A DNA stretch of 45,731 bases from an uncultured Mycoplasmatales bacterium (GCA_937936465.1 CALDDH010000011.1:1-45731); one strand, 5' to 3'. Shown: positions 16,540 through 28,829, numbered from the stretch's first letter. The notes: a model not told the origin generated them from the sequence alone. A program made the numbers and translations.

Positions 16540-17142
16540 TTAAATATTAATTGATTTGATATATTCCTTAATTATTTTTTCTAGTCTTTGACTGTCTTTC
16601 TTTAAATCTAAGTTCTTAACAACATCATATGATGCAAATGGTTCTTTAATATTAAATCCAGAAAATTTATAAATAGATTCAATTGGAAATGAAATAGAGT
16701 TAATTGACTTACCTTTAAACTGGTATTGATTAAGATCATTAAAAGCGTTTTGTGGTGCATTAAAACTCATCGACATCATAAAGTCAGTCCCTTGCATTAA
16801 ACCACCGGTACCATACTGCATGCTTTTATCATGCCTTGACCTTCCATCATTTATTAATAATTTTTTTGTTGATAATCCTTGATTGAAAACCTCGTCTAAA
16901 TATTTTTTATAAAGCCATGGTGCTCCAAACCAATAAACTGGCATTTGAGTAAAAATAAAATCTGCTTGCTGATGTTTATCAACCTCCGATTGTATATCAT
17001 AATTTTCTATTTCTGATTTAATTACCTTCCAGCCAGATTCTAGAAAAATATTCTCAACTAATTTTAAATAATACTTAGTCAATTCACCTTCAGAAACACC
17101 TTTGTATCTTTGTGATGCATTAACCAATAATAATGTTTTCAT
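16540..17142 (-). CDS. mdaB: MdaB-like NAD(P)H oxidoreductase (flavodoxin fold)
   Basis: This 200-residue protein resembles MdaB-type quinone reductases, which use a flavin and NAD(P)H to reduce quinones by two electrons. Supporting features are the N-terminal LLLVNASQ strand-loop for the flavin phosphate, QMPVYWFGAPWLYKKYLDEV (about 66-85), and YGTGGLMQGTDFMMSMSFNAPQ split around the flavin and substrate site. Length fits the family. GGGAG lies upstream of the ATG. It is a single gene between dnaJ and the pseudogene at 16165, all on the minus strand; a terminator-like hairpin separates it from dnaJ. Confidence 0.8.
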   Translation of the reverse strand: MKTLLLVNASQRYKGVSEGELTKYYLKLVENIFLESGWKVIKSEIENYDIQSEVDKHQQADFIFTQMPVYWFGAPWLYKKYLDEVFNQGLSTKKLLINDGRSRHDKSMQYGTGGLMQGTDFMMSMSFNAPQNAFNDLNQYQFKGKSINSISFPIESIYKFSGFNIKEPFASYDVVKNLDLKKDSQRLEKIIKEYIKSINI

Positions 17143-17249
17143 GTATTGCTCCCTTTTAATTACTTAAAAGACGATTGTTCTTGTTTTTAATAGTCTAAAT
17201 ATAATTATACTATAATACTTAAATAATATAATCTCAATTACTTGAATAT

Positions 17250-17279
17250 AAAAAAGAATTTAACTTAATAAATTCTTTT
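17250..17279 (-). terminator. Terminator-like hairpin at the end of dnaJ
   Basis: AAAAGAATTTA (17252-17262) pairs perfectly with TAAATTCTTTT (17269-17279) around a six-base loop. Read on the minus strand the stem ends in a T-run. It overlaps the dnaJ stop codon. Confidence 0.6.
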
Positions 17280-18396
17280 ACTTATGAAATATATTTTTTA
17301 TATTATCAAAAAATCCTGTTTGTTCAGCATGTGTTGTTTCATTTTCTGATAATTCTTTTAAAATTTTCTTTTCTTTTGCAGATACTTTAGTTGGTACTTG
17401 AATTTTCACTTTTGCATATTGATCACCCTTTTTACCACTACTTGCATGAATTCCTTTATGCTTAATTCGAAGAACTGATTCAGATTGAGTTCCTGCTGGT
17501 ATTTTTAAATCTACTCCACCATGAATTGTTGGAATTTCAATTACTCCACCAAGTGCTGCTTGAGTAAAACTAACAGGAATATTAACTTTAATGTTTAATC
17601 CTTCTTGTTTAAAAAAGTCATCGTTTTGAACACGGACATTAATAAATAAATCTCCTGCTCTTGCTCCATTATATCCATCTTCACCTTTACCAGTGACGCG
17701 CATATATGCATCGTTTTCAACACCTGCTGGAAAATTAATACTAATTGTTTCTTCATATTTATCGCGGCCTTGACCATGACAATTTGAACATGGATTTTTA
17801 ATTGTTTTACCTTGTCCATGACAAGATGGACAAACAGCTTCCGTCATCATCATTCCTAAAACTGTTCTTTGTTTCTTTTGAACTTTACCTTGTCCACGAC
17901 ATGTTGAACATGTTTTTATATCACTTTTATTTTTTGCACCAGAACCATGACAAACTTTGCAATCTTTTTCAACTTTTGTCTTAATATCTTTCTTAACTCC
18001 AAATGCAGCTTCTTTAAAAGTTAATAAAATTGATTGTTCAATATCTCTTCCTTGCCTTGGTCGATTGGGATCATTTTGTCTTGATTGAGAACCACCACCA
18101 AAAATATCTCCAAAGATATCTGAGAAATCAAAGTCACCAAAACCACCACCACCACCTGATGGACCTTGTTGTTGATTGAATGCACTATGACCAAATTGAT
18201 CATATTGTTGACGTTTCTGTACATCAGACAATACTCCATATGCTTCTTGTGCTTCTTTAAACTTTTGATCAGCATTTTGCTCTTTAGAAACATCAGGGTG
18301 ATATTTTTTAGCTAAGCCTTTAAAAGCTTTTTTTATTTCTTTTTCATCAGCACTACGACTTACTCCTAGTACATCATAATAATCTCTTTTATCCAT
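17278..18396 (-). CDS. dnaJ: Chaperone DnaJ (type I Hsp40)
   Basis: This 372-residue full-length DnaJ has a J domain with HPD at residues 33-35, a Gly/Phe-rich linker (about 75-110), and a zinc-binding region with four CxxCxGxG units ([32 protein letters not shown]). Two beta-barrel substrate domains and a C-terminal dimerisation tail follow. It stimulates DnaK ATP hydrolysis and delivers unfolded clients. It is the last gene of the heat-shock operon. Its ribosome-binding site AGGAG lies within the final codons of the preceding membrane J-protein gene, one base separating stop and start, so translation is probably coupled. Confidence 0.97.
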   Translation of the reverse strand: MDKRDYYDVLGVSRSADEKEIKKAFKGLAKKYHPDVSKEQNADQKFKEAQEAYGVLSDVQKRQQYDQFGHSAFNQQQGPSGGGGGFGDFDFSDIFGDIFGGGSQSRQNDPNRPRQGRDIEQSILLTFKEAAFGVKKDIKTKVEKDCKVCHGSGAKNKSDIKTCSTCRGQGKVQKKQRTVLGMMMTEAVCPSCHGQGKTIKNPCSNCHGQGRDKYEETISINFPAGVENDAYMRVTGKGEDGYNGARAGDLFINVRVQNDDFFKQEGLNIKVNIPVSFTQAALGGVIEIPTIHGGVDLKIPAGTQSESVLRIKHKGIHASSGKKGDQYAKVKIQVPTKVSAKEKKILKELSENETTHAEQTGFFDNIKNIFHK

Positions 18397-18397
18397 T

Positions 18398-18826
18398 TTA
18401 TTTACTCCTAAAAATTAAGTTTATAAAAAAACTAATTATTTTGAAAATTAACCAAATTATTATTCCAATTAAAATAAATATAAATAGGAAAATAATTCCA
18501 ATAATAAATAATATTTTTTTATACCATGCCATATCATTAAATTTAAACGTTCTAATTTTATTACTAAAAGAGCCCGTACCTCGATATCCTGATTGATATG
18601 CTTCTTCTTGTGCATATCTTTCATGAGATGACCGATCATACTTAATTCGTTCTTTTTCATCACCAATTACTTCATATGCTTTTTGAATTTCTTTAAATTT
18701 TTCTTCACGGTCTTCACCTTTATAAATATCAGGGTGATACTTTTTTACAAGTGATCTGTGAGCCTTTTTAATACTTAAGGCGTCAGCATCATGGCTGACA
18801 CCTAATATTTCATAATATGATTGCAT
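18398..18826 (-). CDS. Membrane-anchored J-domain protein
   Basis: This 142-residue protein consists of a J domain (about 2-68, HPD at 31-33, [11 protein letters not shown] start), a short linker (RGTGSFSNK) and a long hydrophobic C-terminus (about 103-138) that forms one or two membrane spans ending in a basic RSK. It has no zinc finger or client domain, so it is a type III J protein. The family recruits Hsp70 to a particular place, here predicted to be the cytoplasmic face of the membrane. It sits between dnaK (eight bases upstream) and dnaJ (one base downstream). An extra J gene inside this operon is unusual. Partner specificity is inferred only from position. Confidence 0.85.
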   Translation of the reverse strand: MQSYYEILGVSHDADALSIKKAHRSLVKKYHPDIYKGEDREEKFKEIQKAYEVIGDEKERIKYDRSSHERYAQEEAYQSGYRGTGSFSNKIRTFKFNDMAWYKKILFIIGIIFLFIFILIGIIIWLIFKIISFFINLIFRSK

Positions 18827-18834
18827 TATTTACC

Positions 18835-21240
<2,406 letters not shown>

Positions 21241-21241
<1 letters not shown>

Positions 21242-21831
21242 CAGTAACCTCCTAAGACTTCTATATACCTTTCAACTGCACTTCTAATTCTAAGCTCAGT
21301 TGCATAAGTTAATAGTTTGTCTATATCTTTATCTTTGCCAATTAAGTAATTATTTACTATTTCACGAACTTCATTTGAATCATATTTAGAACGATGTCGA
21401 ATTATATCACAAACGGTTCGTTCTTTATCATAAATTTGAATTTTTCGACCATTTTGATCAATGACATTTAATCCAATGTCGTAAAACTTTGAACTTGTGT
21501 AGTAATAACAAAAAATATCGTATGGTAATTTTGGTGGTTTATGATCACGGTCTAACGTGATTTCAATTTTAAGTTCTTCTCCATCAATTAACTTATAATA
21601 ATAAGCAGCTGATTTTAAAGAGACAATTCCATTTTCCACTATTACATTGATATCTCTAATTTCTAATTTATTAATGTCTCCAATTGAATATACACCTTGG
21701 TAAACTTTAACAATTACACCTTCTTGAACTAGTTTAATAATCTTGTATCCACTGATACCTTGATCATTTAATTCTTTAGTTCGAAATACAGTGCCTTGAG
21801 TAATTAATAATTCATAGTAATTAATATCCAT
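21241..21831 (-). CDS. AbiEi-like winged-helix protein in first position of the heat-shock operon
   Basis: From the ATG at 21829-21831 the protein is 196 residues. The earlier in-frame ATG at 21864 would add 11 residues, but GAAGGGAAG before 21831 favours the later start. The N-terminus resembles the winged helix of AbiEi antitoxin-type proteins (FRTKELNDQGISGYKIIKLV, then GVIVKVYQGVYSIGD). Further on are SLKSAAYYYKLIDG, a beta-rich middle and DKERTVCDIIRHR, all typical of this group. AbiEi normally represses its own operon and pairs with an AbiEii nucleotidyltransferase. No such partner is present here. Instead the stop overlaps the grpE start, at the place HrcA usually occupies. Acting as a heat-shock repressor is inference. 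Confidence 0.75.
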
Positions 21832-21896
21832 ACTCTTCCCTTCTGGGCAAAAAAATCCACACACACAGTTAAGTGCAGTAAATTTCTACAATTATT

Positions 21897-21925
21897 ATTA
21901 TAATAAAAAAATTGCAATTTGTCAA
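21897..21925 (-). promoter_or_regulatory. Consensus sigma-A promoter of the grpE-dnaK-dnaJ operon
   Basis: A perfect TTGACA (21920-21925) and perfect TATAAT (21897-21902) are 17 bases apart on the minus strand. The predicted transcript start is about 60 bases before the regulator's ATG. No CIRCE element (TTAGCACTC with its inverted partner) is seen nearby. Confidence 0.75.
21909..21920. promoter_or_regulatory. Candidate operator palindrome between -35 and -10
   Basis: AAATTGCAATTT is a perfect 12-base palindrome within the spacer of the operon promoter, touching the last base of the -35 box. A protein bound here would block RNA polymerase. The binding protein is unknown; the first gene's winged-helix product is the natural candidate. 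Confidence 0.4.
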
Positions 21926-22385
21926 TTCTTTTACTTATCAATATTGTAATTTAACTTTTTAGCCTAAAGTTAAATGTAACATCATTGAATTAATTTTTCA
22001 ATTTGTATAGTATAATAAAATTTATATTTTCACTAATTATAAGCATTGTAGTTAATATACAAAAAAAATAAATCATAATGTTAAAATTAAGTTACAACTA
22101 GTAAATTTATTTAATAGTAGAAATCAGGAATGACTTAATTTAAAATATTATTTAACATTAATTAAATGTATAAATTACTATAATTAAAACTACTATAATT
22201 CTAGATATAATTTAATTGGGGTAGACGTAAATAATATTAGACCAACGAATAAACAGGATATTTAAGATTTATATAATATGTATTTAAAATTTAATTATTT
22301 ATTTTTATTTATTTTTGTTGAAATTTCATTTAACATTAACATATTTTACTTATTGATTATTATTACTCATTAATATTTATTATAA
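21926..22385. other. AT-rich intergenic stretch, no gene seen
   Basis: About 460 bases upstream of the heat-shock operon and downstream of the surface-protein terminator. Both strands are dense in stops. A short open stretch ending near 22265 on the plus strand has no ribosome-binding site or recognisable similarity. No tRNA, riboswitch or repeat was recognised. Confidence 0.4.
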
Positions 22386-22418
22386 ACAAAAAATGAATTT
22401 ACCAATTGGTAAATTCAT
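22386..22418 (-). terminator. Terminator of the large surface-protein gene
   Basis: A perfect 26-base palindrome (ATGAATTTACC-AATT-GGTAAATTCAT, 22393-22418) is followed on the minus strand by a T-run. It lies 41 bases beyond the stop codon. Confidence 0.85.
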
Positions 22419-22459
22419 ATTTAATAATTATTTATCTTTATTATATTTATTTTTTCCTA

Positions 22460-25400
22460 TCAGGTACCTATTTGTGTTATTACTTCTTCCTCTTGTCCTG
22501 TAATTAATAATCCAGTTTCATCATTTAAAAGACTAGGGTATACAAAATTACCATTATCATTAGTTTGACCAAATATCCATGCATTTGTCTCATCCCATTT
22601 TAAGTAATCATTATACCAATTATCTACATCTGTTAAATTATCATATGTAGCTATATTAGTGGCAGCATCAGGATTTTGAGCATTATCATATCCATTATTA
22701 CTAATTAATTGATTTTCATATCCATAACATTTTTGAGGTATTGAACTACTTGAGACCACAGGACCAATATGAATATCATTAGGACCTACCAAACCTGTTC
22801 CAATTACATCACCTGCTGCATAAGAATACTCAATGGTCACATCAAGAGTTTTACCTATTAATCCTCCCAATAAATCATCAGCAGATACATTACTTGTTGA
22901 ATATGATGAACCAACAAATGTTCTTGAATTTGCTCCACCTACTAAACCTCCCACACTCTCTGTTCCTGTAACATTACCTGTTGCATAAGTATACTCTACT
23001 TGATGTTGATTGACAAGAAGACCCGCTAATCCTCCTACATATTTTTTTCCAAATACATTACCTATTGCATAACTATTATTAATATCTTCACTATTACCAA
23101 CTAACCCTCCAACTTGGTTTTTTCCTATTACATTACCTGTTGCATAACTATTACTAACATCATTACCTCTACCTACTAACCCTCCTGTATTATCAGATCC
23201 AGTTACACCTCCAGTTGCATAACTATTATTAATAACTCCATATGAACCTCCACCAACCAAGCCTCCTGTATCACTTCCAGTGGATGTTACAAGAGCTTGA
23301 CTATAACTTTGATTAATTGGCCCGTTATTATAACCTACTAATCCTCCTACAGAACCTGATCCATTTACTTTTCCCCCGGAACTACTACTGTTTATAGTCC
23401 CCTCATTGTGACCAGCTAGAAGTCCTACAGAATTTTTTCCAACTACATCAGCATTATTTATGTTAATATTTTCAACTGTTGCATCACTCTCAATTTTTGT
23501 AAATAAACCTATACTATTCAAAGAAGAATTATTTATATAGAGATTATTAATTGAATGACCACCGCCATTAAAATACCCACTAAAAACAGGACCACTTTCC
23601 CCTAGACCAATTGGGTCAAATCCATCTGATCCATATATGGATGTATCAGAATTTTCTGCACAGTCTATATCATCTGCAACGTAATACTCATCAGTATAAT
23701 CCCAAGCGTTTACATGAGTCGCCCCCTGATAGTTTTCTCCTTTACCTATACTTTCTAAATCACGACAACTTTCTATTACCCTTGTATCTTCTTTCAGTAT
23801 AACAATATTTACAACTTGCTCTATTTGATTTCCTTCACTATCACTTAGAGTCAATGTAACTGGTTGAATAACAGGTGTAGATACATCTATATCTGAAGAT
23901 TGTATATCAAACTCTATACTTGTTGTTATATCACGGTCTTCCATGTCATATCCAAATGCTTGATAATTACTTGGATCAGTAAAATCAACTCCTGTTTCAT
24001 CTTCATATAAAATAAAATCTTTGGCATACATATATGGATTTCCATTTTGATCTAATGGATAATCTTCTTCTGCTACAACAACTATGTTAACTATGTAGCT
24101 TGTTTGATTAGAATCTGCATCTTCACCGATTAAAGTAATTGGATATATACCTGGATTATAAACATCTATATCTGATTGCTGTAATTCTTGACTTCCATCT
24201 ATATTGTATAATTTAATGCTATCGCTTATGTCTTTATCTGAAACATCATATCCAAATAAATTATAATTTGCTTTATTTGTAAAATCAATGCTATCTTCAT
24301 TTCCTTCTTTTATAATTAAATCTTCTCCATATATATATGGGGCATCATCTTCTATTGGTAATATTGCTTCTTCATCTACTACTATAAGGGTCTGAGTATC
24401 TTCTCCAATAATTTGATTATAAGTTGCAGATAATGTCACACTATATTCTCCAACATTTAAGTCATTATCTTCTGATCTTTTCAACTCTAAAGCTTGAACT
24501 GAACTTATTTCTATTTCTGTTTGCAAATCAATAACCAAACCATTCCCATCAATATAAAAACCAAATTCATTAAAATCATTTTCATTTAATTGGTCATTTT
24601 CATTTATATAAGCTTGTTCACCATATAAATTAACTTGATTTTTTTCAGGTTCTTCTGCATCAGTGTCTAGTACATAGTAGTATAAATATAATTCTTGACG
24701 TTCATAAGTTAATGTAACATCGTATCTTCCTTGTTCACTATAATTTACATCATCTGAATTAACTATTATTTGGTCAGATACATCTTTACCATCATCTATT
24801 ACAGTTGCTTGGAATGTTTCAAAATTAATATCTTCATCATTAACCCTTCCATAACCATTTGTTGCATTAAATTCTATGCCTTGATTTGTTGAGCTTGTAC
24901 TATTATCATCATTACTCTCTCCTGGGATTGTTACAGATGGAATTTGTGTATTACTATCACCCACTAAGTCTTGTCCACTCGTATCATAGTAGTTTAATTC
25001 AATTTCATCCTCTATTTCTGTTTCATCTACTTCTTGATTAATTACTTCCATATTATCTGATATATTACTACTTGTTTCAATAACTTCAGCACCACTTGCT
25101 TCCCACACTAGTATTTGAGCTGCTACTAAGTCTTCTGGATTATTAGTCTTACTATATATAGTTTCTGTTGCTAATAATATTTGTTTTATTTTTTCTTGAG
25201 AATCTAATGAAAGTTTACTATATTTTGTATTATCAGGATTAGTTAAATCATCAACATTAATTACTCTAGTTGCTGTTGTTAATGGATCAACACAGTATAC
25301 TAGATTCTGATCAACATTATATGTCATATAGTATCCTTGACCATACATAATTTGATCATCAATTTCAATGATATAACTTGTATCTTCAATAAAATTAGCA

Positions 25401-25588
25401 TTAAAATCAGACCCCAATGCTTGTTTTTCTTTATTGTCTAAGTTGTCAACACCTTCACGTGCCTCTTGGATATTATCTACTTTATATGCCAAGGCATTGA
25501 AATTATTTACATAATAAAACTTTGCACTGATTGCAGATGTTATTAATAGTGAAAACACTATTAGGTTAATTAATGTTTTTTTTTTCAT
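22460..25588 (-). CDS. Large surface protein: putative thioester domain, Ig-like domains and GLUG repeats
   Basis: This 1042-residue exported protein begins with a signal or anchor segment (about 5-22). Residues 70-170 resemble a Cys-Gln thioester domain: YCVDP with Cys99 and AAQILVWE with Gln158. In streptococcal-type adhesins such a pair forms an internal thioester that bonds covalently to host or surface ligands. An acidic linker leads to about four Ig-like units (roughly 240-310, 315-405, 417-505, 517-600). A Cys-bearing module then starts at CRDLESIGKGENY (608-620). Eight GLUG-type repeats (VGGLVG pattern, about 720-930) follow, probably a beta-helix. The tail at 990-1021 (NWY...FVYPSL) recurs in other loci here. 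There is no LPxTG plus membrane tail; the protein stops after LITGQEEEVITQIGT. AAAGGAG precedes the ATG. Adhesin function is inference. Confidence 0.75.
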   Translation of the reverse strand: MKKKTLINLIVFSLLITSAISAKFYYVNNFNALAYKVDNIQEAREGVDNLDNKEKQALGSDFNANFIEDTSYIIEIDDQIMYGQGYYMTYNVDQNLVYCVDPLTTATRVINVDDLTNPDNTKYSKLSLDSQEKIKQILLATETIYSKTNNPEDLVAAQILVWEASGAEVIETSSNISDNMEVINQEVDETEIEDEIELNYYDTSGQDLVGDSNTQIPSVTIPGESNDDNSTSSTNQGIEFNATNGYGRVNDEDINFETFQATVIDDGKDVSDQIIVNSDDVNYSEQGRYDVTLTYERQELYLYYYVLDTDAEEPEKNQVNLYGEQAYINENDQLNENDFNEFGFYIDGNGLVIDLQTEIEISSVQALELKRSEDNDLNVGEYSVTLSATYNQIIGEDTQTLIVVDEEAILPIEDDAPYIYGEDLIIKEGNEDSIDFTNKANYNLFGYDVSDKDISDSIKLYNIDGSQELQQSDIDVYNPGIYPITLIGEDADSNQTSYIVNIVVVAEEDYPLDQNGNPYMYAKDFILYEDETGVDFTDPSNYQAFGYDMEDRDITTSIEFDIQSSDIDVSTPVIQPVTLTLSDSEGNQIEQVVNIVILKEDTRVIESCRDLESIGKGENYQGATHVNAWDYTDEYYVADDIDCAENSDTSIYGSDGFDPIGLGESGPVFSGYFNGGGHSINNLYINNSSLNSIGLFTKIESDATVENININNADVVGKNSVGLLAGHNEGTINSSSSGGKVNGSGSVGGLVGYNNGPINQSYSQALVTSTGSDTGGLVGGGSYGVINNSYATGGVTGSDNTGGLVGRGNDVSNSYATGNVIGKNQVGGLVGNSEDINNSYAIGNVFGKKYVGGLAGLLVNQHQVEYTYATGNVTGTESVGGLVGGANSRTFVGSSYSTSNVSADDLLGGLIGKTLDVTIEYSYAAGDVIGTGLVGPNDIHIGPVVSSSSIPQKCYGYENQLISNNGYDNAQNPDAATNIATYDNLTDVDNWYNDYLKWDETNAWIFGQTNDNGNFVYPSLLNDETGLLITGQEEEVITQIGT

Positions 25589-25615
25589 TACAGCTCCTTT
25601 TATAAAATACTTTTA

Positions 25616-25624
25616 TTATATCAC
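25616..25624 (-). promoter_or_regulatory. Extended -10 promoter of the surface-protein gene
   Basis: TGATATAAT on the minus strand, 27 bases upstream of the ATG, with AAAGGAG between. No convincing -35 is seen. Confidence 0.5.
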
Positions 25625-25755
25625 ATTTATAATTTTTTTTCTCCATAATACATAATATATAAATTGTAATTTGTAGTCAAGCAACTGTAACCTTCTATTT
25701 TGTTAATAAATTAACAAAAAAAGATTTATATTATATACTTTAAGTAACCAACAAG

Positions 25756-26698
25756 ATGTGGATATATAATATGAATCAATTACATAATAACAGAAATTAT
25801 TATGTTTCTTACAAAAAGTATTCGCATCTAACTTTATCTGAACGTAAAATTATTCAAACTTATTATTATAAAGATTATTCTTATTCTCAAATAGCACTAA
25901 AAATTAAGCGCTTTAAATCCACTATTTGTTATGAAATTAAACGTCATTCTAAGTTAAACCACCTTCTATCCACAATTTAAGAGTTAAAACACCTATTTAT
26001 AAATACAATGCCAATAATACACACAAAAATACAAAGCATAATCAATCTTTTAGAAAAATAAATCATTTTAACCTTGAAATTATTAAGCTTTTTAATTCTC
26101 TTGCTGATAATCATTTATCACTCAATCAAATAAGATTTATAATAATTAAAAAGTTTAATTTAAATAATCTTCCTTGTTTAAAAAAACATCGTAAAATTGT
26201 TAAAAATTCTTGCTTATTTAAAAAAGTATTCACCAAATACCTTTTAATATGTTTGATTAATCCCATAAAGGTCACTATGAAATTGATACAATTTATGGTG
26301 GGTATAAAAATGGTGGTGTTTTAACTTTTAATTATCGCTATGATATGAGACTTCATACTGTTATTATAAAAGATAATAAAGCTAAAACCATTAATTAACA
26401 CTTACATAAAATCCTTAAATCTATTGGAATTGAAAATATTAATTCAATTACATCTGATAATGGATCAGAATTTTCATAAAATCAAGTTATTGAATCATAA
26501 TTTAATTTGACTTGTTATTACGCAGATCCTTATTGTTGTGGACAGAGGGGTCAAAATGAAAGGTTAAATCCTGATATTAGAATGTTTTATAGGAAAGGAA
26601 CACTCTTTAAATACATTAATCAAAATGATTTTTCAAACAATATACAAAAGATTAATGAAATTCCTAGAGTCAAATTTAACGGTTTAAATTCATTTTAA
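25756..26698 (+). mobile_element. Decayed IS30-family transposase
   Basis: The N-terminal 74 residues (from 25756) carry the IS30 helix-turn-helix: HLTLSERKIIQTYY, then YSQIALKIKRFKSTICYEIK. The frame then stops at 25980. Similarity continues in other frames: HYEIDTIYGGYKNGGV near 26275 (first catalytic Asp), TSDNGSEF near 26455 (second Asp) and DPYCCGQRGQNERLNPDIRM near 26525 with the Glu region, ending at 26698. Several stops and frameshifts interrupt it, so it cannot make active transposase. Terminal inverted repeats were not identified by eye, so the limits are those of the coding remnant. It sits just upstream of the surface-protein gene's promoter. Confidence 0.8.
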
Positions 26699-26851
26699 TT
26701 TTCTAAAGTAAAGTAATTAATATATATAAAAAAAATTAAAAGTAATATTAACACATAAAATTGTTTATAATATATTTACTTAATGCTTACATATTTAATA
26801 TTTCTACTTTAGTTACAATCTACAATATAAACTAATAAGATATTTTTCTTG

Positions 26852-26878
26852 TTTTTTAATGTATTGTACATTAAAAAA
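26852..26878 (-). terminator. Terminator of the femAB-folD-ychF unit
   Basis: A perfect 12-bp stem TTTTTTAATGTA / TACATTAAAAAA with a three-base loop directly abuts the ychF stop codon and ends in a T-run on the minus strand. Confidence 0.8.
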
Positions 26879-27979
26879 TTAAACATTAAATAGGAAATGA
26901 ACTATATCTCCATCTTCCATCAAGTAGCACTTACCTTCTGAACTTAATTTACCTTTATCACGTGCAATCTTTTCTGATTTCAACTCAATAAAATCTTTGT
27001 ATTTAATTACTTCTGCTCGAATAAATCCTTTACTAAAATCAGTGTGAATAATTCCAGCGCATTGCGGTGCATTAAAACCTTCTGGAAATGCCCAGGCTCT
27101 AACTTCTTGTTTTCCAACTGTAAAATAAGTTGATAAATTAAGTAATTTGTATGTCATTTTAATCAATCTATTAAGTCCTGGTTCATTAATTCCTAAGTCT
27201 TTTAAAAATTCATGTTTTTCAGATTCTTCTAATTCAACTAGATCCTCTTCAATCTTTGCACATATATATGTAACTTTATTTTTTTCATCTAATGCAAATT
27301 TTTCTAACTTTTGATAATATTTATTATCATCAATTGCAATCAAATCTTCTTCTGATACATTGGCAACATATAAAATTGGTTTCAACGTCAATAAATTTAA
27401 ATGTTTAATAATTAACATTTCTTCTTCATTTAATCCAAGAACTCTAGCTGGCTTTTCATTTTCTAAAGCATCAATAATATTAACTAAAATTGTGTGTTCA
27501 ATTTTAAATTCCTTATCACCTGTACGAACTTTTTTATCAATTCTAGCAAGTCTTTTAGTTGCTTGCTCTAAATCAGAAAAAATTAATTCTAAATTAATTG
27601 TTTCAACGTCACGAATTGGATCAACATTACCATCAACATGTATAATTTGATCATCTTCAAAACAACGAACAACATGGCAAATGGCATCAGTTTCACGAAT
27701 ATTAGATAAAAACTGATTACCTAAACCTTCACCTTTAGACGCACCTTTAACTAATCCTGCAATATCTGTAAATTCAATTGTTGTTGGGATTGTTTTGTTC
27801 GGTTCAGCTAAATCAGTTAAAACATTTAAACGTTCATCAGGTACTTCTACAATTCCAACATTTGGTTCAATTGTCGCAAAGGGATAATTAGCTGCCTCAA
27901 TTTCACTTTTAGTTATTGCATTAAACAATGTTGATTTCCCAACATTTGGTAACCCTACTATTCCTGCTGTTAAATTCAT
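26879..27979 (-). CDS. ychF: Obg-family ATPase YchF/OLA1
   Basis: This 366-residue conserved P-loop protein contains GIVGLPNVGKSTLFNAIT, the FATIEPNVGIV stretch, DIAGLVKGASKGEGLGNQFL split over the switch region, a coiled-coil insertion (about 130-200) and a C-terminal TGS domain (FTVGKQEVRAWAF). The guanine-recognition NKxD is replaced by NVSE, which fits the family's preference for ATP. YchF binds ribosomes and is linked to stress responses; its precise role is unsettled. Its start overlaps the folD stop (ATGA). It is the last gene of the unit. Confidence 0.96.
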   Translation of the reverse strand: MNLTAGIVGLPNVGKSTLFNAITKSEIEAANYPFATIEPNVGIVEVPDERLNVLTDLAEPNKTIPTTIEFTDIAGLVKGASKGEGLGNQFLSNIRETDAICHVVRCFEDDQIIHVDGNVDPIRDVETINLELIFSDLEQATKRLARIDKKVRTGDKEFKIEHTILVNIIDALENEKPARVLGLNEEEMLIIKHLNLLTLKPILYVANVSEEDLIAIDDNKYYQKLEKFALDEKNKVTYICAKIEEDLVELEESEKHEFLKDLGINEPGLNRLIKMTYKLLNLSTYFTVGKQEVRAWAFPEGFNAPQCAGIIHTDFSKGFIRAEVIKYKDFIELKSEKIARDKGKLSSEGKCYLMEDGDIVHFLFNV

Positions 27980-28818
27980 CTAATCTCCTTTTTTATTTCT
28001 TTAGTTTTAACTAAATTTTCTAATACTTTGAAAACTGTCAGTGGCCCTACTCCTCCAGGAACTGGTGAGATTGCGTACACTTTTTCTTTGACTTCTTCAA
28101 AGTCAACATCTCCACATAACTTACCACCTTGATCTTGGTTAATCCCAACATCAATTACAATTAAATCTTGTTTATTCACAAAATATTTACTATCAAAATA
28201 TTTAGGCTTACCTATTGCACTAATGAAAACATCTGCTAGTTGAATATGCGCTTTAATATTTTTAGTTTTACTATTTACTACTGTTACTGTTGCCCCTAGA
28301 TTAATTAACATGACAGCGAGAGGTTTTCCAACAATATTACTACGGCCAGCAATCAAAACATTTAAACCTTGATAGTTTACTTTTAAAGAATCTAACATTT
28401 CAACAATGGCAAGTGGTGTACACGGTTTAATTCCATCAAAACCATTTGTTAAATTACCAATATTATAATTAGAAAAGCCATCAACATCTTTAAGTGGATC
28501 AATTTGATTAACAACAGATTGAGTGCTAATTGTTTTTGGTAATGGCAATTGCACTAAAATACCATTAACAGAGTTGTCTTGGTTTAATTGCTCAATGATT
28601 TTTAAAAGATCAACTTCAGATATATCATCAAACCTTTTAATAACGCAATCAATTCCAACTTGTTTTGATAATTTTTGTTTATTATTAACATATTTTTCTG
28701 AGGCATAATTATTTCCAATTAAAATAATAACAAGTTTTAATTTTTTATTTATATTTTGAATTTTTCTAGTTAACAATTCTACTTTATTATTTCTTATTTC
28801 TAATCCATTTATAATCAT
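27976..28818 (-). CDS. folD: Bifunctional methylenetetrahydrofolate dehydrogenase/cyclohydrolase
   Basis: This 280-residue protein interconverts 5,10-methylene- and 10-formyl-tetrahydrofolate. Motifs are YVNNKQKLSKQVGI with the catalytic lysine, GILVQLPLPKTI, DPLKDVDGFSNYNIG, the NADP-binding GRSNIVGKPLAVML, and the C-terminal SPVPGGVGPLTV. Length is normal. It ends in TGA overlapping the ychF start, showing that TGA is a stop here. It follows femAB by about 11 bases. Confidence 0.96.
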   Translation of the reverse strand: MIINGLEIRNNKVELLTRKIQNINKKLKLVIILIGNNYASEKYVNNKQKLSKQVGIDCVIKRFDDISEVDLLKIIEQLNQDNSVNGILVQLPLPKTISTQSVVNQIDPLKDVDGFSNYNIGNLTNGFDGIKPCTPLAIVEMLDSLKVNYQGLNVLIAGRSNIVGKPLAVMLINLGATVTVVNSKTKNIKAHIQLADVFISAIGKPKYFDSKYFVNKQDLIVIDVGINQDQGGKLCGDVDFEEVKEKVYAISPVPGGVGPLTVFKVLENLVKTKEIKKEIR

Positions 28819-28829
28819 TTTATTTAACC

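Noticed and set aside
21865-21900. TTAAGTGCAGTAAA upstream of the heat-shock operon as a CIRCE half-site
   Set aside because: CIRCE needs TTAGCACTC and an inverted copy nine bases away. Neither half matches well and there is no partner.
22200-22265. Short plus-strand open stretch reading NLIGVDVNNIRPTNKQDI
   Set aside because: Only about 23 codons between stops, without a start or ribosome-binding site, and no similarity recognised.
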